Positions 19,319-26,487 of a stretch of 40,899 nucleotides of DNA are shown here, piece by piece. Under the pieces are notes generated by a model. The model was not told the DNA's origin and did not search any database. It saw nothing but the letters and a program-made list of their open reading frames with translations. The position numbers were made by a program, and so were the translations under genes. Position 1 is the first letter of the stretch, and every line of letters starts with the position of its first letter. Origin of the DNA: JBGPYB01 sp041493035 (GTDB lineage: Bacteria; Acidobacteriota; Vicinamibacteria; Fen-336); contig JBGPYB010000022.1 of assembly GCA_041493035.1 (NCBI GenBank), positions 1 through 40,899 on the forward strand, read 5' to 3'.

Positions 19319-20844
19319 ACGAAGGCCAGCATGGTGCCGTCGGGGGACCACGACGGGACGTTCATCGTCCCCTGTCCGCCGTACACGTAGGCGATGACCC
19401 TGGGTGTGCCTCCGTCCACGGGCATCCGGCGAATCGTGATGCGCTTGTAGTACGGGTGGTCGGCCGGATCCACTTCCTTGCCGAAGCTCACGAACGCCAT
19501 CCACCGCCCGTCGGGCGAGATGTGGGGAAACCAGTTGTTGTACTCGTCTCCGGTGATCTGCTCCGGCTCCGAGCCGTCGGGCTTCATGCGCCAGATCTGC
19601 ATGGTTCCGCTGCGGGTCGAGTTGAAGTAGATGTACTTCCCGTCGGGTGTGTATTCGGGGCCGTCGTCCAGGCCTTTGAACTGGGTCAGCTTGACCTCGG
19701 GGCCGCTCCCGTCCGACGGGATCGCGTAGATGTCGAATTCGCCCTTCCGTCCACCGGTGTAGACGAGGTGCTTGCCGTCGGGCGACCAGCCGTGAAGGTA
19801 CGACGGAGTGAGGGAAGTAATCTGCCTCGGCGTTCCTCCCTGGAGCGGCAGCGTGAAGATCGTGGACCCTCCGTCCTTGTTGCTCTGATCGCTGATGCCG
19901 ATCATCGTCCCGTCGAAGGAAATGACGTGGTCGTTGTTGTTCCGTACGTTGGCGCCGGTGTCCATGACCGAGGATTGCCGCGCCACGAGGTCGAAGCGGT
20001 GGAGGCGCCCGCGCCCCTCGGAGCCGCCGCTGGAGTTGTAGATCAGCGCGCTCCCGTCCCGCGTCCAGTTGGGCGCCTCGAAGGGCTGCGCTCCGTTGAG
20101 CACGAGCTGGCGTCGGCCGCTCTCGACGTCGAGGATCTCCAGGAGGCTCCCGATGTAGTCGTGGTAGGGGACGAAGCCATCCTTGGCCGGACGGATGATC
20201 CGGACGTCGCGGAAGAGCGCTCTCTCGACGACATCGGGATTGTGGGAGCAGAGGAAGAGCCCCACGTAGACGTCGTCGCCCAGGGCCAGATCGGAGAGCT
20301 GGCTCGCCACGAGGGGATCGCCGAAGCGAGCCGCCGAGAGAGTGTAGGTGTTCCCCTTGCGCTCGAGCTGTATGAAGTCGGGCGCCCTGACGGGCGCAAC
20401 GATCTGTTCCGTCTCCGCCCCCGCGCCTCGCCGGTATTGGAGCGACGTGAGACCGTCGCCGTGCACGGCGACGTCGGCGTAGGGCGAATCGGCGTCGAGG
20501 CTCTTGCGCACGATGAAGCCCAGCTTGCGGTGCTCCTCGACACCCTTGCCGACGAGCTCCACCCTGGCCTGTAGGATGAAGTCGCCCTTCATGCGCTTCC
20601 ATGCGAAGTGGAACTCGTCCCGCTGCGTCCACATGTTCGTGCCCGCCGCGGAGAGCGCGTATTCCTGCGACGCGCCGTTGTAGACGGCGGAGCCGGAGAG
20701 GCGTGGCGAGCCGACGTCGGAATGCCCGTCGAACTGCCCCAACCGGCCGTCGTCACAGAGAGCCACGGAGCCTCCGAGCGAAATCAGGGCCGATACGAGC
20801 GCGGGTAGAGAAGCAGCCATCGAGATGCGTTCAAAGAGAGCCAT
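19297..20844 (-). CDS. Secreted TolB-like propeller protein with lectin-like N-terminal domain
   Basis: A 515-residue exported protein. A signal peptide (about 1-30, ending near GGSVALC) leads to a DUF1349/concanavalin-like beta-sandwich (about 35-225: FHFAWKRMKGDFILQARVE, KLGFIVRKSLD). The C-terminal half is a TolB/WD40-type propeller with repeats of the form SPDGK, TPDGKYIYFNS and SPDGRWMAF. Such proteins are probably periplasmic or surface glycan- or protein-binding factors; no catalytic motif is visible. ATG 20844 follows a TAGAAT box by 6 nt; ATG 20820 is an alternative that still leaves a usable signal peptide. Confidence 0.88.
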   Translation of the reverse strand: MALFERISMAASLPALVSALISLGGSVALCDDGRLGQFDGHSDVGSPRLSGSAVYNGASQEYALSAAGTNMWTQRDEFHFAWKRMKGDFILQARVELVGKGVEEHRKLGFIVRKSLDADSPYADVAVHGDGLTSLQYRRGAGAETEQIVAPVRAPDFIQLERKGNTYTLSAARFGDPLVASQLSDLALGDDVYVGLFLCSHNPDVVERALFRDVRIIRPAKDGFVPYHDYIGSLLEILDVESGRRQLVLNGAQPFEAPNWTRDGSALIYNSSGGSEGRGRLHRFDLVARQSSVMDTGANVRNNNDHVISFDGTMIGISDQSNKDGGSTIFTLPLQGGTPRQITSLTPSYLHGWSPDGKHLVYTGGRKGEFDIYAIPSDGSGPEVKLTQFKGLDDGPEYTPDGKYIYFNSTRSGTMQIWRMKPDGSEPEQITGDEYNNWFPHISPDGRWMAFVSFGKEVDPADHPYYKRITIRRMPVDGGTPRVIAYVYGGQGTMNVPSWSPDGTMLAFVSNTDFE

Positions 20845-20880
20845 GCGGCCATTCTAGCCGCGCGGCGGCGCGATCGTCAG
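20845..20880 (-). promoter_or_regulatory. Promoter with TAGAAT 6 nt before ATG
   Basis: Minus-strand TAGAAT at 20856-20851 lies 6 nt before the ATG at 20844. A -35-like CTGACG at 20880-20875 gives an 18-nt spacer. The predicted transcript starts at or next to the ATG, with no Shine-Dalgarno sequence. Confidence 0.4.
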
Positions 20881-20917
20881 GGAACCGCCAGCGGGTCACC
20901 TTCCTGCCTCGGCACCA

Positions 20918-21070
20918 GCCGCCTTCGAGGATCTCCGATCGCTGGACCTGGAGCGACACGGCCACGAGCCGCCCCTCAACCGTGTCTGGGCTCTTCGCGA
21001 CAACCTGACAGCCTACGACGCCGTGTACGTGGCCCTCGCCGAGGCGCTCGACTCGACCCTGTTGACCCGC
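20918..21070 (+). pseudogene. VapC-type PIN-domain toxin remnant
   Basis: One forward frame, with no usable start codon (in-frame stop TAG at 20855), encodes the C-terminal half of a PIN-domain RNase: AFEDLRSLDLERHGHEPPL, then RVWALRDNLTAYDAVYVALA, then EALDSTLLTRF. The helix NLTAYDAVYVALAEAL with its acidic residue is diagnostic of VapC toxins. The N-terminal half with the first catalytic Asp and the vapB antitoxin gene are missing, and the usual TRD after the last strand reads TRF before the frame drifts to a stop at 21140. A dead gene fragment. Confidence 0.7.
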
Positions 21071-21198
21071 TTCGTTCGGTTCGTCCACTGCCACTCCTTG
21101 CAGGCCCGGGTGGCCCATCGAGCAGGAACCGCTGCCACGTGATCGCCGGAACCTCCGCTCGCTCGGCGGTCGCGCACCGGTTCGCGCAAGATGACGAG

Positions 21199-21211
21199 CG
21201 GCTTGAAGCCG
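21199..21211. repeat. Short hairpin flanked by ATGACG repeats
   Basis: CGGCTT and AAGCCG pair around a single central base. ATGACG occurs as a direct repeat at 21191-21196 and 21214-21219 on either side. It lies between the PIN-domain remnant and the HupE remnant and could be a scar of the rearrangement; this is inference. Confidence 0.3.
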
Positions 21212-21223
21212 GGATGACGGCGC

Positions 21224-21484
21224 GTGAAGGGCCTGGGCTTTGCGGGCGGACTGAGCGAGGCCGGGCTGCCGAGCGGACATATTCCGACGGCGCTGCTGTT
21301 CTTCAGCCTGGGCGTCGAGTCCGGCCACTTCCTGTTCATCGCCGTAGCGCTGTCGTCGATCGCTCTCGCGCGCCGCATCCGCATTCCATTTCCGCATTGG
21401 GCAGAGCTGGTGCCGCCCTACGCCATCGGCAGCGTGGCCATGTTCTGGTTGATCCAGTGCACCCTTTCCTTTCTCGAGTTCTAG
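21224..21484 (+). pseudogene. HupE/UreJ-family membrane protein, C-terminal fragment
   Basis: 86 codons (from GTG) matching the C-terminal third of HupE/UreJ_2 membrane proteins: GLGFAGGLSEAGLPSGHIP, LLFFSLGVESGHFLF, and PPYAIGSVAMFWLIQ near the end. Family members have about 6-8 helices and a conserved His before GLGFAG. Here similarity begins right at that point (KGLGFAG), so the break is at about 21227. The remaining two or three helices are unlikely to work as a metal or hydrogenase accessory permease. The stop is only 3 bp before the mntA operator region. Confidence 0.65.
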
Positions 21485-21487
21485 AGC

Positions 21488-21528
21488 CGCAAGAATCTGC
21501 GCCCCGTTGTCGGGTATTCTTGCGACAA
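21488..21528. promoter_or_regulatory. Nested inverted repeats before mntA (candidate operator)
   Basis: CGCAAGAAT at 21488-21496 is repeated inverted as ATTCTTGCG at 21516-21524. TTGTCG (21507-21512) is repeated inverted as CGACAA (21523-21528), sharing bases with the first pair, and CCCG/CGGG form an inner stem. A -10-like TATTCT lies within it (21515-21520), 12 nt before the mntA ATG. Toxin-antitoxin promoters are commonly autorepressed through such dyads, so an operator is the likely role. Confidence 0.5.
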
Positions 21529-21532
21529 GGCC

Positions 21533-21931
21533 ATGGACGACCAGCTAGCTGTACGGCTCATTCGCGAGGCGCTGCCGGATCTCGTGGCCATCTATCGGTT
21601 TGGCTCGTCCGCTACGGGTGGGTTCCGCGCGGAGAGCGACGTGGACCTCGCGTTCCTGGGGCGAACGCCGCTTGATCCCGTCGAGCGTTTCGAGCTCCAG
21701 GAGCGGCTCGCGAACGCGCTGGGCCGCGATGTGGATCTCGTCGATCTGCTCGCGGCGTCGACCGTCATGCGCATGCAGGTCGTTTCGCGCGGCCTTCCGA
21801 TCTTCGACGGGAGCCCCGGCGAAAGACAGCACTTCGAGACCTACGTCTTCTCGTCCTACGCGCGGCTGAACGAAGAGCGCCGGGCCCTTCTGGATCAGAT
21901 TCGGCGGGACGGCGTGATCCATGCCCGATGA
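21533..21931 (+). CDS. mntA: MntA-type nucleotidyltransferase antitoxin
   Basis: A 132-residue minimal nucleotidyltransferase with the full GSX10DXD signature: G24-S25 and D36-V37-D38 in FGSSATGGFRAESDVDLAFL. The third acidic position lies near DVDLVDL. MntA antitoxins silence HepT by adding AMP groups to a conserved Tyr of the toxin; this is family knowledge. The gene overlaps hepT by 11 bp, as in characterised pairs, and starts 5 bp after the inverted-repeat region. All catalytic residues are present, so the antitoxin should be active. Confidence 0.9.
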   Translation: MDDQLAVRLIREALPDLVAIYRFGSSATGGFRAESDVDLAFLGRTPLDPVERFELQERLANALGRDVDLVDLLAASTVMRMQVVSRGLPIFDGSPGERQHFETYVFSSYARLNEERRALLDQIRRDGVIHAR

Positions 21932-22331
21932 CGTCGTCCTGAACAAGGCCGCGATCATCGAGCGCTGCGTCGCTCGAGTGCGGGAGGAGCATGCCGGAGA
22001 CGCTCGCAATCTCACGGACAACCTCACGCGACAGGACTCCATCATCCTCAACCTGCAGCGTTCCTGTGAGGCAGCCATCGACCTCGCGATGCACCTGGTG
22101 CGGGAGCGGCGGCTGGGGATCCCGCAGGAGAGCCGGGATGCCTTCGACCTCCTGTTGCAGGCGGGCCTGATCGAGGCGGGGCTGGCGGGTGGTCTCAAGA
22201 GGATGGTCGGCTTCCGGAACGTGGCTGTCCACCACTACCGAAAGCCCGACCTGCAGATCATTCAGAAGATTGTGACGGAGCATCTCGACGACTTCCTGGA
22301 GTTCACCCGGACCGTTCTGCGCGCGAACTGA
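21921..22331 (+). CDS. hepT: HepT-type HEPN RNase toxin
   Basis: A 136-residue all-helical HEPN protein (formerly DUF86). It has the catalytic RX4HXY motif, R99-H104-Y106, in FRNVAVHHYRKPD. HepT dimers cleave RNA unless the Tyr is AMPylated by MntA. No truncation is visible and the motif is intact, so the pair is probably functional. It overlaps the 3' end of mntA. The flanks on both sides are gene remnants, which suggests the module arrived by transfer or survived by addiction. Confidence 0.9.
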   Translation: MPDDVVLNKAAIIERCVARVREEHAGDARNLTDNLTRQDSIILNLQRSCEAAIDLAMHLVRERRLGIPQESRDAFDLLLQAGLIEAGLAGGLKRMVGFRNVAVHHYRKPDLQIIQKIVTEHLDDFLEFTRTVLRAN

Positions 22332-22481
22332 AGCCTCCCTTGACGAGCCGGTTCGGCGCGCGCCGCGGCTACTCGCCGCGCGGCAGGACCCGCAGCGTTG
22401 TGGCGGGGATTTCGAGCCGTAGCAGGTCCAGTCGCGCATCGCGGAGAAACCACGTGAGATCCTCTACCCGGAACATCCTGA
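22332..22481. other. Intergenic stretch with one weak minus-strand ORF
   Basis: No confident gene. On the minus strand a 35-codon ORF (22476 down to 22369) begins MFRVEDLTWFLRDARLDLLR and has gene-like composition, but no ribosome-binding site and no family I recognise. It may be the tail of a lost gene. Confidence 0.2.
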
Positions 22482-22892
22482 TCGGTCTCGGGCTCGGGCC
22501 ACCTCTTCAGCTCAGCCGGAGACGGTGCGCCTCCCACATCGGAAGGGACCCTGCGTATCGGAACGGCCGACCAGGCCGTCGACGCGCCCCTCCGAGGAAT
22601 CGCCCCAGATCGAGCGGACGCCCAGAGCGTCGAGGCCCTCGTGGGCATGAGTTACAACCTCTATGCGCTCGGAGGGCGCGAGTTCACGGTGACCACCGGC
22701 GTCACGCTGTTCCCCAGCCTTTCCGTGAAGGGACGAGTGCGGTTCGAAGGCAATCTGAATGTGCGCAAGGAGCTGTTCAAGAACTTCTACCTGAACGTGC
22801 GGTTCTTCGACAGCTTCGACACCCGCGCGGAAGGCGCCGCGGCGACGAAGAACGACGCCGGGTTCACGACGTCGTTCGGCTGGTCGTTCTGA
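22482..22892 (+). pseudogene. DUF481 outer-membrane protein remnant
   Basis: A frame open from the TGA at 22479 to the stop at 22892, without a start codon in its first third (first GTG at 22641). The 3' part matches the end of DUF481 barrels: LFPSLSVKGRVRFEGNLNVR, KELFKNFYLNVRFFDSFDT, and the terminal strand FTTSFGWSF. Upstream, EGTLRIGTADQAVDAPL resembles the periplasmic N-terminal repeat of the same proteins. About 150-200 codons of barrel seem deleted between the two pieces. Probably not expressed. Confidence 0.5.
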
Positions 22893-22932
22893 CCCGGCTC
22901 GTGGCCCGGGGCACGTAGAAACAGCGCTACGG

Positions 22933-23598
22933 CTAGAACCGGACCCCGAGGCTGATCGGGACGTACTGGCCCGTTGCCTTCTGGCTACCTGTGGGGGTGT
23001 CGAACGAGGGGCCGAAGACGTAGTGGTACCGGCTCTCCAGGAACACGTGGGCGGATCGAGTCACCTGGAACTGCATGCCCGCGCCGACGTCGAGACCGAA
23101 GGCCCATCGGGAGCGCGCGCCGACGACGTGATCCACCGGCGCGCCGACGGGGTAGCAGACGAAGAGCCAGGGATTACAGACCGCTCCTCCGCTGTAGCCG
23201 TCGAATTTCGTGATGTCGACCTTGCGGTAGTAGGCTCCGCCGCCGAACGCCAGGTAGGGACCGTTTTCGTGATGCCCATGGGAAGCATAGACGACGTTGA
23301 GGTCGACGTACTGCATGGCATGGTTCGCATCGAAGGCCGTCACGTCGAACAGGTTGCCCTTCACGTCGAAGCGGCTGTACTGGTACTGGAGCTGGAGAGA
23401 AACCTTCTCGTTTGCGTAGATCTCGAGGCCCGCGGTGAAGTTGCCCCCTATCGAGACGGCTTTGCCCGTATTCCCCAGCGGGAACGTGCCGCCGCCCCCG
23501 AACTCGACAAGGACTTTCTTGTCCTGCGCGCCGGCGAGCGCCGGAAGCCCGCCCAGCACGGCCACAGCAAGCCCGGCCCGAACCCAATGACTGAACAT
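22933..23598 (-). CDS. Small outer-membrane beta-barrel protein
   Basis: A 221-residue exported barrel. Signal peptide MFSHWVRAGLAVAVLGGL ends at ALAGA-QDKK. Gly-rich strands follow (VEFGGGGTFPLG, YLAFGGGAYYRKVDI) and the final strand YVPISLGVRF ends in Phe. ATG 23598 is preceded by AGGGAG about 10 nt upstream; a GTG at 23628 is in frame and would spoil the signal peptide. Similar in order and motifs to the barrel at 14610-15233, including the RYHY/RYHW strand and an NPW/DPW loop. No ligand can be deduced. Confidence 0.82.
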   Translation of the reverse strand: MFSHWVRAGLAVAVLGGLPALAGAQDKKVLVEFGGGGTFPLGNTGKAVSIGGNFTAGLEIYANEKVSLQLQYQYSRFDVKGNLFDVTAFDANHAMQYVDLNVVYASHGHHENGPYLAFGGGAYYRKVDITKFDGYSGGAVCNPWLFVCYPVGAPVDHVVGARSRWAFGLDVGAGMQFQVTRSAHVFLESRYHYVFGPSFDTPTGSQKATGQYVPISLGVRF

Positions 23599-23707
23599 GA
23601 GACTGGATCTCCCTCTTGATTTGTTCACGTGCGAGCCTTGATGCCACGTGGCCCACGCTCTTCTTCTAGCGGAGGGATGATACGCCCGACGGCGCCTACC
23701 GCTCCCC

Positions 23708-24317
23708 TCAGAAGCGGAATATCAGCCCGGCCTGCATCTCGGCCTGGCTGAGACGGCCCTGGCAGAAGCCGAAGCGATCGCAGAAAGGAGCGGAGCCCTC
23801 GTCGTTCAGACGCGTGGGCTTGTAGGTCGCTTGCAGCCGCACCCCGACGGTGTGGTTCGGGAGGACCTTGACCCCGCCGCCCACGGCCCGTGAGAGCTTG
23901 GCCTCGCTCCGCAGGTCGGGAGCGCTCAGGAAACTGGCTCCCAGGCCCAGCAGGGCGAGCGGGTGGACCTTGGCGTCCTCGGCGCCCCATTGATAAGTGA
24001 GGTTGCCGTGGATCTGGCCGACCTTCATGTGGAAGAGATCGGCACTGCCGTCGCCCGTCGAGATCCGGAGGGCGGTCTCTTCTTGCGACCAGGGCCCCGA
24101 GGTGCTTGCCGAAGAGGTATTCGACCTGGCCTCCGCAGGTGAACCCTCCCTTGATCTCGAGACCGGTGAGCCCGACCGCGTGCTCATCGATGCTGGCGGA
24201 GGTGGTGTAGCCGGCGCCGATGAACGGCGCGACCTCGAAGCGCTGCGCCCAGGCCGGCGCGCCGCCGAGCAGCAGGCCGAGCGCGAGGAGGTGCGCCCTG
24301 AGGATGAGCGTCCTCAT
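23708..24317 (-). pseudogene. Outer-membrane beta-barrel gene interrupted by a frameshift
   Basis: The first segment, from ATG 24317, encodes a signal peptide (LLALGLLLGGAPAWAQ) and strands FEVAPFIGAGYTTSASIDE to VEYLFGKHLGA. The protein then continues one frame over as WSQEETALRISTGDGS and ends with QAEMQAGLIFRF. The switch falls at a G4C3 run on the minus strand (24098-24092). Removing one base there restores 202 residues of a typical small barrel. Either a sequencing error in a homopolymer or a real frameshift. It lies 109 bp upstream of the other barrel on the same strand. Confidence 0.75.
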
Positions 24318-24443
24318 TGGCCAGGCCGTGAGCCGAGAGGCGGGAGCACGACCAGGTAGCCCTGGAAGTCCCGACGGCCGACACCCTGGCCCACCAGCAC
24401 GCGACCGTCGGGAGACACGCCCGTTCGAGTTCGGCCCGTGTAC

Positions 24444-24608
24444 GACTGGGCTTCGTGGGCGAGACGAAAGCAGCCCGCCGCGAGCTCGACGCGCTCGATG
24501 CGCTGGCGGACAGTACGTTCGTCTCGCCCTGCCAGCGCGCTGTATGTTCCGCTCCACGACGACCCGCGCTTCCAGGTTCTGCTGGCGCGTGTCGGCTTCA
24601 CGAGCTGA
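24444..24608 (+). pseudogene. TPR-protein C-terminal remnant
   Basis: One forward frame reads GFVGETKAARRELDALDAL then ADSTFVSP. A different frame reads PLHDDPRFQVLLARVGFTS and stops at 24608. Together these resemble the last repeats of the TPR region that ends many CadC-like or kinase-linked TPR proteins (a VSP repeat, then a DPRFxxLLxRVGF terminus). The roughly 40 codons normally between are missing and the frame shifts, so this is a dead fragment. The rest of 24318-24626 shows nothing else I can support. Confidence 0.5.
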
Positions 24609-24626
24609 GTCCGGCGCAGCTCGCCT

Positions 24627-25745
24627 TCATCCCCCAGATGCGGCCTTCACGCAGCGGAACCCCAGATGATCGGTCCCCGTGCTGACCTCGCCCTTGCCTC
24701 GCGTGCCGACCATGTAGCGCGAGCAGTACTGGTCGGTGCAGAGGAACGACCCGCCACGATGGGCGCGCTTCTTCTCCGTCGGCTCCGAGGGATCGAGCGG
24801 CGTCTCCGGCCCTTTCGGGTTGCGGGTGACACCGCCGCCCGCGGCGATCTGAGCGTAGTAGTCGGGTCGATACCAATCGCTGGTCCACTGCCAGACGTTG
24901 CCGGCCATGTCGTAGAGGCCGTAACCGTTGGGTGGAAACTGCGCCACCGGTGCTAGCCCCGCGAACCTGTCCGCGCCGGTGTCCTGGTTCGGGAAGTGCC
25001 CTTGATAGGTGTTGGCCATCCAGCGGCCCTCGGGCTGGAATGTGTCACCCCAGACGTAGGGCTTTCCCGTGAGGCCGCCGCGCGCGGCGAACTCCCATTC
25101 GGCCTCGGTGGGCAGTCGCCTTCCTGCCCAGGTCGCATAGGCCAGAGCGTCCTCATAGGCGATCTGCACGACAGGGAAAGCTTCCTTCCCCTTGATGACA
25201 CTTTTTGGGCCGAGCGGATGACGCCAGTTCGCGCCCCTCACGTAACCCCACCACTGGAAATGGTCGGTGAGCGGAACGGCACGATCCGGGGGAGAGAACA
25301 CGACCGAACCCGCCACCAGATTTTCGGCTGGCGCACCGGGGAAGTCTTCCGCGCGCGGCCTCCGCTCGGCGACGGTGACATGGCCCGTCGCCTTCACGAA
25401 TGTCTCGAACTGCCCGTTCGTCACCACGGTCTTGTCCATCCAGAAGCCGTCGACATAGACGCGATGGATCGGCCGGGAGTCCGTGATCCCCTGCGTGCCG
25501 ACGTCATCCATCCCCGGCGGATCCGCCGCCCCCATGGAGAACTCGCCGCCCGGAATCCAGACCATGCCGTCGGGCGCCGGGCTGGGCGGCGGGGCGCTGT
25601 TGGCCCTGGTGGGTTGGAAAGAGGGCGACGACGTGGGCGCCGGCCCCGGACCGGGCGCCGGCGCCGGACCCGGCGAGGCGTAGCGTGTCCAGCCTACACC
25701 TCCCGTCACCACCAGCACCGCCAGAATCGCCCAGACCCGCTTCAT
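24627..25745 (-). CDS. Exported formylglycine-generating enzyme (sulfatase-modifying) family protein
   Basis: A 372-residue protein. An N-terminal helix (about 5-20) and a Pro/Ala-rich linker (about 27-60) lead to an FGE domain opening with DGMVWIPGGEFSMGA. Motifs RRLPTEAEWEFAARGG, YDMAGNVWQWTSDWY and GGSFLCTDQYCSRY are present. The last carries the redox pair C336/C341 in C-X4-C spacing, which true FGEs use to oxidise a sulfatase Cys to formylglycine; many FGE-like proteins lack it. The usual CHxSYC reads CTDQYC here. No sulfatase gene lies in the window. The ATG at 25745 gives the cleanest signal segment. Confidence 0.9.
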   Translation of the reverse strand: MKRVWAILAVLVVTGGVGWTRYASPGPAPAPGPGPAPTSSPSFQPTRANSAPPPSPAPDGMVWIPGGEFSMGAADPPGMDDVGTQGITDSRPIHRVYVDGFWMDKTVVTNGQFETFVKATGHVTVAERRPRAEDFPGAPAENLVAGSVVFSPPDRAVPLTDHFQWWGYVRGANWRHPLGPKSVIKGKEAFPVVQIAYEDALAYATWAGRRLPTEAEWEFAARGGLTGKPYVWGDTFQPEGRWMANTYQGHFPNQDTGADRFAGLAPVAQFPPNGYGLYDMAGNVWQWTSDWYRPDYYAQIAAGGGVTRNPKGPETPLDPSEPTEKKRAHRGGSFLCTDQYCSRYMVGTRGKGEVSTGTDHLGFRCVKAASGG

Positions 25746-25911
25746 CCCGTTCACTTCACCCGCCTTTGGTTGCTTCCGGCCGGTCACATCGCGAGTTGTT
25801 GCCGTAATTTTGGCCCTTCAGGATTTCAAGCCGGTCTGCGAGGGTTCGCGATCGGAACGCGGGCTCTTGGCTCCAGGCCGCAATTACCGCCCAGTCGATG
25901 ATGACGTACGG

Positions 25912-26268
25912 TCAGGCGCGACGAGCCGCCTTCGTGGACTTGTGATCGGTACGCCGCGGCCGGCCACCGAGCTGGCCGTTCGCCCGCGAAGCCTTAGCCT
26001 TGTGAACGCTGCGGCCGCTGCTGAGGAGGGCTCCCACGCCAACGATGTGAACCTTCGACTTCTGGCCATCCGACACTCGGGCGACGCGTACTTCTGTTGT
26101 GGGCGAGCTCTTGGGATGGGACTCCAGGTAGGCCGCCAACGTCGCACGAATTGTCTGCTCGGCCTTCGTGCGAGTGTCTGCAGCCGCATACACCGGCAAC
26201 CCCGGCACGTATGCACTCACTGCCCCGCTTGCTTCCGTCTCGATCACGATCGGATAGTAGGTTGTCAT
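25912..26268 (-). CDS. hicB: HicB-family antitoxin, orphan
   Basis: A 118-residue protein. The N-terminal half has the HicB partial RNase-H fold (YYPIVIETEASGAVSAYVPG, then AEQTIRATLAAYLESH). The C-terminus is basic (GGRPRRTDHKSTKAARR) and may bind DNA. HicB proteins neutralise HicA mRNA interferases and repress their own promoter. The ATG overlaps the stop of the 15-codon hicA remnant by 4 bp (ATGA), so translation is coupled to it. With no toxin left, the gene may only be an autoregulator or an anti-addiction factor. Confidence 0.75.
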   Translation of the reverse strand: MTTYYPIVIETEASGAVSAYVPGLPVYAAADTRTKAEQTIRATLAAYLESHPKSSPTTEVRVARVSDGQKSKVHIVGVGALLSSGRSVHKAKASRANGQLGGRPRRTDHKSTKAARRA

Positions 26269-26312
26269 TGAATCCCTGCCTCTAGCTTCCGGATCACTTC
26301 GGCCCGGGTCAT
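26265..26312 (-). pseudogene. hicA: hicA toxin gene reduced to 15 codons by internal deletion
   Basis: The ORF reads MTRAEVIRKLEAGIQ. The first 11 residues match the beginning of HicA toxins (M-T-x-x-E-V-I-R-x-L-E). AGI followed by one residue matches the usual C-terminal end of the family. The 45-60 residues between, with the catalytic His and the double-stranded RNA-binding-like fold, are absent. The short ORF keeps its ATG, the promoter/operator upstream and an ATGA overlap with hicB. It can no longer encode a toxin but can still drive coupled hicB translation. Confidence 0.6.
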
Positions 26313-26348
26313 TGAACAAATGATAACCTGACGTTAGGTTATCGTGAA
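26313..26348 (-). promoter_or_regulatory. hic promoter overlapped by a palindromic operator
   Basis: GATAACCT (26322-26329) and AGGTTATC (26336-26343) are perfect inverted arms around GACGTT, which itself contains the palindrome ACGT. On the minus strand a -35-like TTCACG (26348-26343), a 17-nt spacer and -10-like TATCAT (26325-26320) surround it. The hicA' ATG lies 7 nt after the -10. The dyad covers the whole spacer, as expected for a repressor site bound by HicB. Confidence 0.6.
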
Positions 26349-26467
26349 GCAGGATCGAATTACTGGCGGCCGATGACGACGGCGCGGCCACCGGCACCGG
26401 TCGTCCCGACGAGTGAGAGAAACGGGCGCGCTCTGGATGTGGGACCAAGGTCCTAGAGGTTCTATTT

Positions 26468-26484
26468 GGCCCGGTTCGTGGGCC
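26468..26484. terminator. Short hairpin after the small lipoprotein gene
   Basis: GGCCC (26468-26472) pairs with GGGCC (26480-26484) around a 7-nt loop, 3 bp beyond the stop of the minus-strand gene ending at 26488. Minus-strand AAATAG follows. A weak terminator candidate. Confidence 0.3.
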
Positions 26485-26487
26485 GCC

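Noticed and set aside
24314..24601. Minus-strand frame containing GVSPDGRVLVGQG, resembling a WD40 terminus
   Set aside because: It overlaps the better matching TPR remnant on the other strand; one short SPDGR motif is not enough.
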